A stretch of 60,499 bases of DNA from Flavobacteriaceae bacterium (GTDB lineage: Bacteria > Bacteroidota > Bacteroidia > Flavobacteriales > Flavobacteriaceae): NCBI GenBank assembly GCA_028284745.1, contig JANQRC010000037.1, forward strand, positions 1 through 60,499, read 5' to 3'. The position numbers and the translations under genes were made by a program. The notes under the pieces are model-generated. The model had not been told where the DNA came from. It saw nothing but the letters and a program-made list of their open reading frames with translations, and made no database searches. Positions within the stretch are counted from its first letter, which is position 1. The number at the start of each line of letters is the position of its first letter. This document shows, one piece after another, positions 37,334 to 45,583 of the stretch.

Positions 37334-37941
37334 TGGAGATAAAGGACACCTACAAGACAATAGCAACATCTTCAGGCGAAGTGCTCTTCAAAGACCGCAA
37401 CAGCAAATTCTATGCATACGCATTCGCTGTTCAGAATGAACAAGAGATCAAGGCACACCTAGAATTCCTGAAGAAACAGCATCATTCTGCCAGGCATTGG
37501 TGCTATGCCTGGCAATTGGGTACAGAAAAGACCCGCCATAGAGTCAATGACGACGGCGAACCTAATAATTCTGCAGGGCAACCTATCTATGGGCAAATAC
37601 AATCGTTCAACGTCACAAATACTCTGATCGTTGTTGTACGCTATTTCGGAGGAACAAAATTGGGGGTAGGCGGTTTGATCAATGCGTACAAAACTGCCGC
37701 CCAGATGGCGCTGGAGGCCTCAGATATCATAGAGAAGACGATAGACACGCAATTTCAATTGAGTTTCCAGTATAAGGAAATGAACAAGGTGATGCGCTTG
37801 GTCAAGGAGTTGAATGCAACTATTGTGTCACAGACCTTGGAGATAGACTGCGAATTGTTGGTCTCTGTAAGAAAGAAGGATGTTGAAACGCTTACTCAAA
37901 GACTAGCAGCCTTGTTCGAGCTGGAGTGGAAACAACTTTAA
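37333..37941 (+). CDS. YigZ/IMPACT family protein
   Basis: 202 residues. The N-terminal UPF0029/IMPACT domain is clear: SSGEVLFKDRNSKFYAYAF, HHSARHWCYAWQLG, DDGEPNNSAGQPIYGQI, and VVRYFGGTKLGVGGL, followed by a ferredoxin-like C-terminal domain. Family members are thought to act in translation or stress control; activity is not proven. Last gene of the lipoprotein-ribD-HAD-DMT-YigZ operon; a thioesterase on the opposite strand begins 2 bases after its stop. Confidence 0.92.
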   Translation: MEIKDTYKTIATSSGEVLFKDRNSKFYAYAFAVQNEQEIKAHLEFLKKQHHSARHWCYAWQLGTEKTRHRVNDDGEPNNSAGQPIYGQIQSFNVTNTLIVVVRYFGGTKLGVGGLINAYKTAAQMALEASDIIEKTIDTQFQLSFQYKEMNKVMRLVKELNATIVSQTLEIDCELLVSVRKKDVETLTQRLAALFELEWKQL

Positions 37942-37943
37942 GA

Positions 37944-38351
37944 TCACCGAGGCTGTAACTTGTCCAAAATATAGTCCGGGCATTTCATTGGCCGATTGGT
38001 CTCCATACTTATAAAGGCAAGTACTACTTCAGCTTCGATAACGGTCTCGCCCGTCTCGTTGGTGATCAAATAGTCGAATCCTATTTTCACTGAAGGCAAT
38101 TGCTGTAGTCTGGTGTGCACCGTCAGCAGGTCGTCGTACTTTCCCGGGCTCTTGTAATGTATGGTCATTCGTACTACGGGCAGCATCACGCCGCTATCCT
38201 CCATGCTTCTGTAAGAAACGCCTAACTTCCGTAGCCACTCTACCCTTCCCAGCTCTAAATATTGGGCATAATTACCATAATACACATAGCCCATTTGATC
38301 AGTTTCAGCGTATCGAACACGCACTTGCAGTTGGTCGGAAAAATGTTTCAA
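37944..38351 (-). CDS. YbgC/FadM-type acyl-CoA thioesterase
   Basis: 135 residues, TTG start at 38351. Hot-dog fold of the YbgC group: RVRYAETDQMGYVYYGNYAQYLELGR contains the catalytic Asp17 and the HxN-equivalent GNY position, and the IHYKSPGKYDD and IEAEVVLAFI strands follow. Normal family length. A second thioesterase of this superfamily, longer and more divergent, is at 4780. The gene is convergent with YigZ and divergent from dnaA. Confidence 0.92.
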   Translation of the reverse strand: MKHFSDQLQVRVRYAETDQMGYVYYGNYAQYLELGRVEWLRKLGVSYRSMEDSGVMLPVVRMTIHYKSPGKYDDLLTVHTRLQQLPSVKIGFDYLITNETGETVIEAEVVLAFISMETNRPMKCPDYILDKLQPR

Positions 38352-38552
38352 TTAAACGATATTTTAAAGTTTTTTCTACGTTATGAAAATGTAAAACGAA
38401 TGTTTTTATAATGCGAAAAAAATTCTGTAATTTCAACCTTGTTTGATTTTTTTTTTAGATTTTTTGTTCACATATTTGCTTCCCATTCAGTCGAGGGAAA
38501 GAGTGAAAAATCATTCGCCTACAGCTTAACTAAGAAACACTTCAAAACCAAC

Positions 38553-39980
38553 ATGAATAATACTGCGGAATCGGTATGGGAAAACTGTCTGTCCTTTATT
38601 CAGGACAACATTCAACCCCAAGCTTATCGAACATGGTTTGAGCCCGTGAAAGCAGTGAAGTTGGTCGACAATGCGTTGAGCATTCAGGTTCCTAGCAAAT
38701 TTTTCTACGAATGGTTAGAGGAGCATTACGTAAAACTCCTCAAAGTCGCCCTTCGAAAAGAACTTGGGGAGAATGCCCGCTTGGTCTACATCATCAAGAT
38801 GGAGAACACCTATGGCAACCGCCTGCCTTTCACAGAGAAGATCCCGAGTGCAGAACGCTCGCATGTGAAGCCGCAAGAGGTAGATGTCCCCATTAAGAAC
38901 AAGAACCCAGAGTTGCGAAATCCCTTTGTGATTCCCGGCATCAGAAATGTGAAGATCGAATCACAGCTAAACCCCAGTTATAATTTTGAGAGCTTTCTAG
39001 AAGGTGATTCCAATCGCTTGGCAAGATCCGCTGGGATGGCCGTCGCCAACAAACCGGGTGGCACTTCTTTTAATCCACTGTTGGTCTTTGGTGGCGTAGG
39101 TCTTGGAAAAACGCACTTGGCACATGCCATCGGTGTTGAAATAAAAGAGAAATATCCAGAAAAAACAGTACTGTACATCTCTGCTGAGAAGTTCACACAA
39201 CAATACATAGAGTCTGTAAAGAAGAATACACGCAATGATTTTATCCACTTCTACCAATTGATAGATGTGTTGATCATTGATGATGTACAATTCTTTTCTG
39301 GCAAGACAGGCACGCAAGATGTATTTTTCCACATCTTCAACCACTTGCACCAAAACGGAAAGCAGGTAGTACTTACCTCAGACAAAGCACCTGTTGATAT
39401 GCAGGACATAGAGCAACGCCTATTGTCACGTTTCAAATGGGGGCTTTCTGCCGAATTGCAAAGCCCAGATTTTGAGACACGGGTCTCCATACTCAACAAC
39501 AAGCTGTATCGCGACGGCGTAGAGATGCCAGAAGAGATCGTAGAGTATGTAGCAAAGAACATCAAGAGCAATGTTCGCGAGCTTGAAGGAGCCATCATCT
39601 CATTGATCGCGCAATCATCTTTCAATAAGCGAGAGATAACCCTTGAACTAGCAGCGCAAGTGGTAGACAAGTTCGTGAAGAATACCAAGCGTGAAGTTTC
39701 TATCGATTACATACAGAAGGTCGTCTCTGATTATTTTCAAATGGATGTAGAAACGCTGCAGTCCAAGACGCGAAAACGCCATATCGTGCAAGCACGCCAA
39801 TTGGCCATGTTCTTTGCAAAGAAATTTACCAAGGCATCCTTGGCCAGCATTGGCTCTCAGATAGGAAGCAGAGACCACGCTACTGTACTTCATGCTTGTA
39901 AAACGGTAGACAACCTATCTTCTACAGACAAGCAATTCCGCAAATACGTGGAAGACCTTACCAAGAAGCTTTCCCTTTAA
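38553..39980 (+). CDS. dnaA: Chromosomal replication initiator DnaA
   Basis: 475 residues from ATG 38553; a longer frame upstream is AT-rich leader, not protein. Domain I (1-85, VWENCLSFIQDNIQPQAYRTWFEPV), a linker (about 90-145), AAA+ domain III with Walker A GGVGLGKTHLAH (180-191), Walker B VLIIDDVQFF and sensor ALNKxxR-like LSRFKWG region, and domain IV (about 375-475) ending in the DNA-binding signature GSRDHATVLHAC. The 201-base upstream gap is very AT-rich, with one near DnaA-box (TTGTTCACA at about 38465); I do not claim an origin. Confidence 0.97.
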   Translation: MNNTAESVWENCLSFIQDNIQPQAYRTWFEPVKAVKLVDNALSIQVPSKFFYEWLEEHYVKLLKVALRKELGENARLVYIIKMENTYGNRLPFTEKIPSAERSHVKPQEVDVPIKNKNPELRNPFVIPGIRNVKIESQLNPSYNFESFLEGDSNRLARSAGMAVANKPGGTSFNPLLVFGGVGLGKTHLAHAIGVEIKEKYPEKTVLYISAEKFTQQYIESVKKNTRNDFIHFYQLIDVLIIDDVQFFSGKTGTQDVFFHIFNHLHQNGKQVVLTSDKAPVDMQDIEQRLLSRFKWGLSAELQSPDFETRVSILNNKLYRDGVEMPEEIVEYVAKNIKSNVRELEGAIISLIAQSSFNKREITLELAAQVVDKFVKNTKREVSIDYIQKVVSDYFQMDVETLQSKTRKRHIVQARQLAMFFAKKFTKASLASIGSQIGSRDHATVLHACKTVDNLSSTDKQFRKYVEDLTKKLSL

Positions 39981-39989
39981 TTCGCACAG

Positions 39990-40445
39990 ATGAAAACAAA
40001 AGTACTCATGGTGTGCCTCGGCAACATTTGCCGATCGCCACTGGCCGAAGGCATTCTGAGGTCTAAGGTCGATCCTGAAAAGGTCTTTGTTGACTCGGCT
40101 GGAACTGCAGGGTATCATGTAGGTGAATTGCCAGACCCTCGTTCTATAGAGGTCGCACGAAGGAACGGCATCGATATTACCGATCAGCGTTGCAGAAGGT
40201 TCTCCATCGCTGACCTTGAAGACTTTGATCACATTTATGTCATGGACAACAGCAATCTCATGAATGTGAGAAGGGTTGCGAATTCTGAAAAGCACAGAAA
40301 AAAAGTGATGCGTATTTTAGATGTACTGGGGCGTGATCTTCGCGGAGAAGTGCCTGACCCCTACTATGGCGGAGATCAAGGTTTTGAGAAGGTGTTCACG
40401 ATGTTAGACAGGGCATGCGATGAGATCGTCAAAACAATTTTATGA
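39990..40445 (+). CDS. Low-molecular-weight protein tyrosine phosphatase
   Basis: 151 residues. The P-loop is CLGNICRS (Cys9 nucleophile, Arg15), almost at the N-terminus, followed by SPLAEGI and DSAGTAGYHVGE. The general acid Asp is in VPDPYYGG near residue 117-123. Normal length for the family. It lies 9 bases after dnaA, probably co-transcribed, and is followed by the RsmI-like gene after 40 bases. Substrate is unknown. Confidence 0.93.
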   Translation: MKTKVLMVCLGNICRSPLAEGILRSKVDPEKVFVDSAGTAGYHVGELPDPRSIEVARRNGIDITDQRCRRFSIADLEDFDHIYVMDNSNLMNVRRVANSEKHRKKVMRILDVLGRDLRGEVPDPYYGGDQGFEKVFTMLDRACDEIVKTIL

Positions 40446-40485
40446 TCTTTTGTATCTTGATCTCCCAAATCATACATGACCATCC

Positions 40486-41208
40486 ATGTCTGAACCCATA
40501 TTGAAAGGCAACCTCTATCTGATCCCGACGAGGCTTGGCGAGAACTCTCCGTTAGAAGTATTGCCCATCTCTGTCAAGAAGGTCATCGGTGTGGTCAATG
40601 ACTACATCATGGAGAATGAGAAAGTTGGACGTGCATATATCAAACGGATATTGCCCAATAAATCACAACAAGCACTCCAAATTCAACTGATCAACAAATT
40701 CACCAACGAGATAGAGCGCAAGGATCATCTAAATCCTTGTTTGGCCGGTAGGCATATGGGGTTGCTTTCGGATGCTGGTTGCCCAGGGATAGCTGACCCA
40801 GGCGCCGATATCGTGGCAATGGCTCATGAAAAAGGGATCAAGGTAATTCCTATGGTCGGGCCATCTTCTATACTCATGGCCATGATGAGCTCTGGACTGA
40901 ACGGACAAAATTTTGCATTCAATGGATATCTACCCATCGATGCTTCAGAAAGAAAAAAAGCCATCAAGGCATTAGAACGAAGGTCAAAAGAGCTGGGGCA
41001 ATCTCAAATATTCATGGAAACTCCCTATCGAAACGACAAGATGCTACATACGTTGAGATCCACGCTCTCTCCCGAAACAATGCTATGTGTTGCCACAGAC
41101 ATTACACTGCCCACCGAGATGATCGTTACAAAAAGAATAGCTGACTGGAAGGACAAGGTCCTGAACCTGCATAAGCGTCCCACCATCTTCATCTTACACA
41201 AGAGGTAA
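40486..41208 (+). CDS. RsmI-like tetrapyrrole-methylase-family SAM methyltransferase
   Basis: 240 residues. Tetrapyrrole methylase fold: GNLYLIPTRLGENSPLEVLP opening, LLSDAGCPGIADPGADIVAMAHEKGIKVIPMVGPSSILMAMMSSG, then NGYLPIDASERKKAIKALERRS and TPYRNDKMLHTL, the pattern seen in RsmI 16S rRNA 2'-O-methyltransferases. It is shorter than RsmI proper (usually 270-290) and lacks the typical N-terminal GTLYVV-type glycine loop, so the substrate may differ. A second RsmI could exist elsewhere in the genome. Followed by a 248-base intergenic region. Confidence 0.85.
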   Translation: MSEPILKGNLYLIPTRLGENSPLEVLPISVKKVIGVVNDYIMENEKVGRAYIKRILPNKSQQALQIQLINKFTNEIERKDHLNPCLAGRHMGLLSDAGCPGIADPGADIVAMAHEKGIKVIPMVGPSSILMAMMSSGLNGQNFAFNGYLPIDASERKKAIKALERRSKELGQSQIFMETPYRNDKMLHTLRSTLSPETMLCVATDITLPTEMIVTKRIADWKDKVLNLHKRPTIFILHKR

Positions 41209-41294
41209 ACATCCACCAAATAGAGCTAGAGTTTTCAGTGGATACCCTCTTCTCTTCTCCCTCAAGGGAGAAATTCAGATCGACTGTGTGCTTG

Positions 41295-41310
41295 CGCTAA
41301 AGCTTCAGCG
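41295..41310. repeat. AGCT-centred 16-bp near-palindrome
   Basis: CGCTAAAGCTTCAGCG, imperfect by one base pair and centred on AGCT, like the 16-bp palindrome at 1403. It sits in the 41209-41456 gap, which also holds hairpins but no gene. Confidence 0.5.
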
Positions 41311-41388
41311 ACATGCACAAGGACTTTAGGGGTGCTATAGCGTCAATGAGGTTAGATTCAACTAAAAAAAGGCAAGACCAAGGGGTGG

Positions 41389-41410
41389 GCTTCCGTCTTA
41401 GGTGGAAGCT
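41389..41410 (+). terminator. Possible terminator hairpin
   Basis: GCTTCC (41389-41394) pairs with GGAAGC (41405-41410), followed by TTTAAGTTT. It lies 180 bases after the RsmI-like gene, so its assignment as that gene's terminator is weak. Confidence 0.35.
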
Positions 41411-41427
41411 TTAAGTTTCAATAAAAG

Positions 41428-41445
41428 GCCGCCTTTTGGCGACCT
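41428..41445 (-). terminator. Terminator of the minus-strand lysozyme-like gene
   Basis: GGTCGCC/GGCGGCC with a 4-base loop on the minus strand, followed by TTTTATT, 11 bases after the stop codon at 41457. Confidence 0.7.
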
Positions 41446-41456
41446 TCTAAATGTTG

Positions 41457-42092
41457 TTACACTCTCGGATTCTTGATGGGAGCGACACTAGAGGTGTCAT
41501 ACCCGGAAAATCTTTTCATGTAGTATTGTATGGAAGTACCAAAGGCATCCTGAAAATCGTGACGCCCATAGCTTCTAAGGTATTTTTTTACATTTCCTGG
41601 GCCCGCCAAATGTGCTGCGGCCAATACACCAGATTCTGTGACCAGCACACCATTGATTCGCTCACCAACAAAACGGGCAATGTCCTTTCGCAGCACCCAT
41701 TTGTTGCGCTCGGTGTTTAAAATAAAGGCCTTTTCTTGCAATTCTGATGACCGTAGAAACGCTGAAGTGTCTCGGATACCATACAGTGCCAATGTCTCCC
41801 TACCAAACTGGTATTTGCCCATATATCCAAATTCGTTCACCGAAAAATAGTTGCCCCTGGACTCTTTGAAAGCCAAAGCTTCCTTGAAGCCAACAAACGA
41901 GTTGCCTGTAAAGGGAATGACCGGGTGAACACTTTCTGAGGCCTCTGTCTCGGTGGGCACCGAGTAGAGCATGGGCGTGGTTACTACTTGCTCTGCTGGG
42001 ACAAGAGCCTTGTTCTTGTTTGTCGTAAAGCTTACACTTGCAAACAATAGAACCGCGGGCAATACGGTTAATTTGAGCGTGCGTTCAAGCAT
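41457..42092 (-). CDS. Secreted lysozyme-like peptidoglycan hydrolase
   Basis: 211 residues with an N-terminal signal (hydrophobic residues 8-23). A linker of about 45 residues follows. The catalytic domain (about 70-180) has the lysozyme-like fold: FKEALAFKESRGNYFSVNEFGYMGKYQFG, in which Glu in KESRGN is the likely general acid, then ETLALYGI and AAHLAGPGNVKKYL. It resembles transglycosylase SLT domains used for cell-wall remodelling. Exported; terminated by a strong hairpin. It shares the minus strand with mltG, another lytic transglycosylase, 2 kb away. Confidence 0.85.
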   Translation of the reverse strand: MLERTLKLTVLPAVLLFASVSFTTNKNKALVPAEQVVTTPMLYSVPTETEASESVHPVIPFTGNSFVGFKEALAFKESRGNYFSVNEFGYMGKYQFGRETLALYGIRDTSAFLRSSELQEKAFILNTERNKWVLRKDIARFVGERINGVLVTESGVLAAAHLAGPGNVKKYLRSYGRHDFQDAFGTSIQYYMKRFSGYDTSSVAPIKNPRV

Positions 42093-42202
42093 ACAAAATA
42101 TTTCTCTAAGGCTTACACGCTTTGGGGCCCACAGTGCTTAGAATTTCGGGTTGCAAAATTATAAATGTTCTTATAATCACCAAATATTCTCGACGAAAAA
42201 GG

Positions 42203-43111
42203 TCAAAAGTAGATGACATGTCCTTTCAAACCGCCATTATCATTGAATTCGATGGCTGGCGCAGGAATCTTTATGAAGTTAAAAATGCTAAAGAATGAAC
42301 GTAAGAACTTGGATTCTGTCTCGATCCTTGTCAAGTCGACATCAAGACCGAGGTAAAATTGACGAAAACGTTGTCGTGAATCTGGGAATGCCATTGCCTG
42401 CATTTCCGGTGTTCCAACTAACATCCCCTCTCCTCCATAACCAATGGCTAGATTTAACCATTTAGGAACTTTGCTTTCTTTGAAGAAGGAATGTAGGTTA
42501 GCACTTAACCAATAAGTCTGTCCGTTGTAATCTTTCAGCACCTCTTCTAAGAGCCCATCTCCCAGTTTTTCAGGGCTTCTATCTGGGAACCCCGTACGAT
42601 GGTAGGAGAACTTCAGTTTTATACGCTGTTCGTCCCAAAGCAATTCTTGCCCTACGTAGAGCCCGGTACCTAGAGCATTTGCTGCAACGTCTCCCCAGGA
42701 GGCTCCCCATTCTTCAGAAAAACCATCCATCACCTCAACAATAGTTAGAAATCCGAATCCCAATGTTGCGCCATACAACAATTGGTCGCTTTTAGAGACT
42801 CCTGCCCAATTCAGTGCGTTAGCGCCTAAGTTGCCCAGGTAATATGCTGAAAAAACATGTCCTGCCTTATCCATCTGCAACCATTCGTCGTTGTCGTTTA
42901 TAAATCGAAAGGACGAACGTGGAAAATCTGCATACCACAAGCGATCGAGACCTATCAGTGTTGCGGTGGCCAAACTACCCTCAGTGATCACCACGAAATT
43001 TCGCCTAGGCTTGTGAAGGGTATCAGCGACCTTAAAGAACGAAGGCGGTGTTAATTGTGCAAAACTAGATATGGTGATGCAAAATAACACAAAAGACAAC
43101 ACCTTTTTCAT
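42203..43111 (-). CDS. DUF2279 family protein
   Basis: 302 residues with a signal peptide (1-18). DUF2279 family: LWYADFPRSSFRFINDNDEWLQMDKAGHVFSAYYLG, GFLTIVEVMDGFSEEWGASWGDVAANALG, then SPEKLGDGLLEEVLKDYNGQTYWLSANLHSFF. These are lipid- or beta-barrel-associated proteins of unknown role, probably in the outer membrane or periplasm. The start overlaps the mltG stop by 4 bases (ATGA), so it is translationally coupled to that gene upstream. Confidence 0.88.
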   Translation of the reverse strand: MKKVLSFVLFCITISSFAQLTPPSFFKVADTLHKPRRNFVVITEGSLATATLIGLDRLWYADFPRSSFRFINDNDEWLQMDKAGHVFSAYYLGNLGANALNWAGVSKSDQLLYGATLGFGFLTIVEVMDGFSEEWGASWGDVAANALGTGLYVGQELLWDEQRIKLKFSYHRTGFPDRSPEKLGDGLLEEVLKDYNGQTYWLSANLHSFFKESKVPKWLNLAIGYGGEGMLVGTPEMQAMAFPDSRQRFRQFYLGLDVDLTRIETESKFLRSFFSIFNFIKIPAPAIEFNDNGGLKGHVIYF

Positions 43112-44151
43112 CTGAAGATCTTCTGCTCATTTATCCAACGCCTGTACTGGTCTCGATTGCGGTTGTGTTGGGCAAGTGTCTTTGCAAACATATGATATCC
43201 CGGACGTTTCACATCTGCGACAAAATACATGTAATCGTGTTTTTCATGATTCAAGACAGCAGCTATCGAAGAAACATCCGGCATAGAGATCGGGCCTGGT
43301 GGCAATCCTCTGTATTTGTAGGTATTGAATTTTGAATCTATCTCCAGATCCTTGTAAAGCACACGCTTGATAACAGTATCCGGATTGTCATATTTCAACC
43401 GTATGGCATGGATCACGGTAGGGTCGGCCTGTAGCGGCATGCCTCGCTTCAGGCGATTCAAGTACACCCCTGCCACCCTGGGGCGCTCGTCTACTTTGGC
43501 AGTTTCCTTCTGTACGATGGCGGCGAGCGCTATAACTTCGGATGGCGTTAGCCCTAGCTGCATCGCCTTGTCGCTCCTGTTTTGAGTCCAAAACTTTTTG
43601 TATTCCTTGAGCATCCGATCCCGGAATTCTTCTGCTGAGGTATCCCAGAAAAACTCATAGCTGTTTGGAATGTACATGCCGAGCGCGGTCTCTTCACTAA
43701 AACCATGCTCTTTGATGAAATCCTCATCTAAGAATGCTTTCAGAAGGGAAGTGCTATCAGCTTCAATTTGAGACGAGATCCTTCCTGCAAGTCGAGGTAA
43801 GGTCTCTTGATTGTTGAACGTAAGTCGGATCGGCAGGTTATTCACCCGAAGCGTGTTCACGATGTCGCTGTTGCTCATGCCTTTGTCTATGGCATAGCGC
43901 CCTGCTTTTACATTGCTGGTGTAACCTTTCTTCTTGGCCACCAATTCAAAGGCGTCAACATCTTTTAGCAATGGTTCGATTTGTTCTTTTACATCACTGA
44001 AGCTAGCATCTGTCGCAATGACCAGAAAGGCCTTTTCATTGTTGAATACAGTATTTGGGCCGAATATCGCGCTGTATATGTTATACGTGATGAATCCGCC
44101 AACGATCAACCCAAGCACTAGGACCAGTGTTATGATTCTTCTTATATACAT
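43108..44151 (-). CDS. mltG: Endolytic murein transglycosylase MltG
   Basis: 347 residues from ATG 44151; upstream in-frame codons are covered by the preceding gene. Cleaves nascent peptidoglycan strands and sets their length. One N-terminal membrane anchor (about 5-25) then a LysM-like and catalytic YceG region: KGYTSNVKAGRYAIDKGMSN, GMYIPNSYEFFWDTSAEEF, and the catalytic Glu216 in AIVQKETAKVDERPRVAGVY, followed by ADPTVIHAI and PGPISMPDVSSIAAVL. Size is typical. Overlaps DUF2279 by 4 bases and follows the GNAT gene after 2 bases. Confidence 0.95.
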   Translation of the reverse strand: MYIRRIITLVLVLGLIVGGFITYNIYSAIFGPNTVFNNEKAFLVIATDASFSDVKEQIEPLLKDVDAFELVAKKKGYTSNVKAGRYAIDKGMSNSDIVNTLRVNNLPIRLTFNNQETLPRLAGRISSQIEADSTSLLKAFLDEDFIKEHGFSEETALGMYIPNSYEFFWDTSAEEFRDRMLKEYKKFWTQNRSDKAMQLGLTPSEVIALAAIVQKETAKVDERPRVAGVYLNRLKRGMPLQADPTVIHAIRLKYDNPDTVIKRVLYKDLEIDSKFNTYKYRGLPPGPISMPDVSSIAAVLNHEKHDYMYFVADVKRPGYHMFAKTLAQHNRNRDQYRRWINEQKIFR

Positions 44152-44153
44152 GT

Positions 44154-44678
44154 CTAGCTCCTTATCTTTTGAAACATTAACTGATCTTTGAAGGTTCCTC
44201 CGGAAAATATCCAATCACGCTGTGTTCCGCATTGCTCAAAACCAATATTCTGAAACAGTCGGATACTTGCAGCATTGTCTTCAGAAATACACGCAAACAA
44301 CTGATGTAGCTGTAATTGATCGTAGGCATAGTGTAAAAGAAGTTGCAATGCTGCTTTCCCAGTTCCCCTATTTCTATCGCTTGTGTCAGAAATGATGATG
44401 CCAACGCCCGCTCTTCGATGCTTCGGGTCAAAATCATACAGATCGATGAGCCCCAAGGTCCTTTGATCATTATTGCAGATAGCCAACCTAAGCTGTTTTG
44501 CCTGGTAGATGTCTTTATGGGAGTTCTTCAGGTACTTCTTAAGCACAAATTTCGAATACGGCGTTTGCGTATTGCTGACCTCCCATACGGACTCGTCGTT
44601 CTCTATCTCATAGAGAAAATCCAGGTCTTTTGGCTCTAGGGCACGCAGATAGATATGTTCTCCACGTAATGTTAACAT
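44154..44678 (-). CDS. GNAT family N-acetyltransferase (RimJ/RimL-like)
   Basis: 174 residues. Begins LTLRGEHIYLRALEPKDLDFLY as RimJ/RimL-type ribosomal-protein acetylases do. The acetyl-CoA loop is GTGKAALQLLLHYAYDQL, preceded by AGVGIIISDTSDRNRGTG, and the C-terminal SIRLFQNIGFEQCGTQRDW closes the fold. The acceptor is not known; RimL-type N-terminal acetylation is a reasonable inference. The ATG lies 7 bases inside the dapF coding sequence, so it is coupled to dapF. Confidence 0.9.
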   Translation of the reverse strand: MLTLRGEHIYLRALEPKDLDFLYEIENDESVWEVSNTQTPYSKFVLKKYLKNSHKDIYQAKQLRLAICNNDQRTLGLIDLYDFDPKHRRAGVGIIISDTSDRNRGTGKAALQLLLHYAYDQLQLHQLFACISEDNAASIRLFQNIGFEQCGTQRDWIFSGGTFKDQLMFQKIRS

Positions 44679-45451
44679 AGGATCGAGCCTTGGTATATTT
44701 TTTTGGCCTCGCCTCTCAGGTGAACATTCTTATACCCTATTCCATTTGGTTCAAAAGTAACCTGAAGCCTGCCTCCTTCCGTATTTAGTGTAATGGCTGT
44801 AGATCCTGTTTCACCTGCATCAAACATAGCGATCGCTACAGCAGTAACGCCAGTTCCGCAAGATAACGTCTCACCCTCTACACCACGTTCATAGGTGCGG
44901 ACGGCAAAAATGTCCTCGCTTATTTTTTCAACGAAGTTTACATTACTTCCCACCTCGTAATACGGTGCGCCATAACGTATTTTAGCCCCTTTCTGCTTCA
45001 CGTCAAACCGGTCAAGGCCATCTACGAGCTGCACATGGTGCGGAGAGCCCGTATCAACAAAGGTGTGTGCCTCAAATTGCTGAACCTCCTGCACGTCTTG
45101 CATCTGGAGGGTAACTGTATCACTTTGAATTACTGCGTGGTGCAAGCCGTCAATGGCGATAAACGTAGTCTCGTTTTCGATCAGGCCAAGGTCTCTAGCA
45201 AACGCCACAATGCATCTGCCCCCATTACCACACATTGTACTTTGATTTCCATCGCTATTAAAATACACCATCTTGAAATCAGCCGCATCGTCATTCTGAA
45301 GCAAGATCAGCCCATCAGCACCAATGCCAAAACGTCGGTCGCAAAGCTTGGCGATACGTTTGGCATCATTTTGGGGGAACCGTAATTGGCGATCGTCGAT
45401 AACGACGAAATCATTGCCTGTTCCCTGATATTTGTAGAAAGTAATTTCCAT
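44672..45451 (-). CDS. dapF: Diaminopimelate epimerase
   Basis: 259 residues. Converts LL- to meso-diaminopimelate for lysine and peptidoglycan. Both catalytic cysteines are present: CGNGGRC (Cys about 73) and ETLSCGTGVTAVA (Cys about 202), with the opening FYKYQGTGNDFVVID. It starts a minus-strand run dapF, GNAT, mltG, DUF2279 joined by short overlaps. A TACATTTG box lies 17 bases before the ATG. DapA is at 26436, so the pathway is scattered. Confidence 0.96.
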   Translation of the reverse strand: MEITFYKYQGTGNDFVVIDDRQLRFPQNDAKRIAKLCDRRFGIGADGLILLQNDDAADFKMVYFNSDGNQSTMCGNGGRCIVAFARDLGLIENETTFIAIDGLHHAVIQSDTVTLQMQDVQEVQQFEAHTFVDTGSPHHVQLVDGLDRFDVKQKGAKIRYGAPYYEVGSNVNFVEKISEDIFAVRTYERGVEGETLSCGTGVTAVAIAMFDAGETGSTAITLNTEGGRLQVTFEPNGIGYKNVHLRGEAKKIYQGSILC

Positions 45452-45467
45452 GATATTTTTTCAGTGG

Positions 45468-45475
45468 CAAATGTA
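45468..45475 (-). promoter_or_regulatory. -7 element of the dapF operon
   Basis: Minus-strand TACATTTG, 17 bases before the dapF ATG, in the divergent region shared with the Deg protease. Confidence 0.5.
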
Positions 45476-45583
45476 CAAATATTTTGAGTGCAGCGTTAGC
45501 TGTTAAATAGGCGTTAAAGTTAGGCCAAACGTACAATGATCTATTAATTTTAAATGTTAATTATCGAATCAAAGAAACGACTT

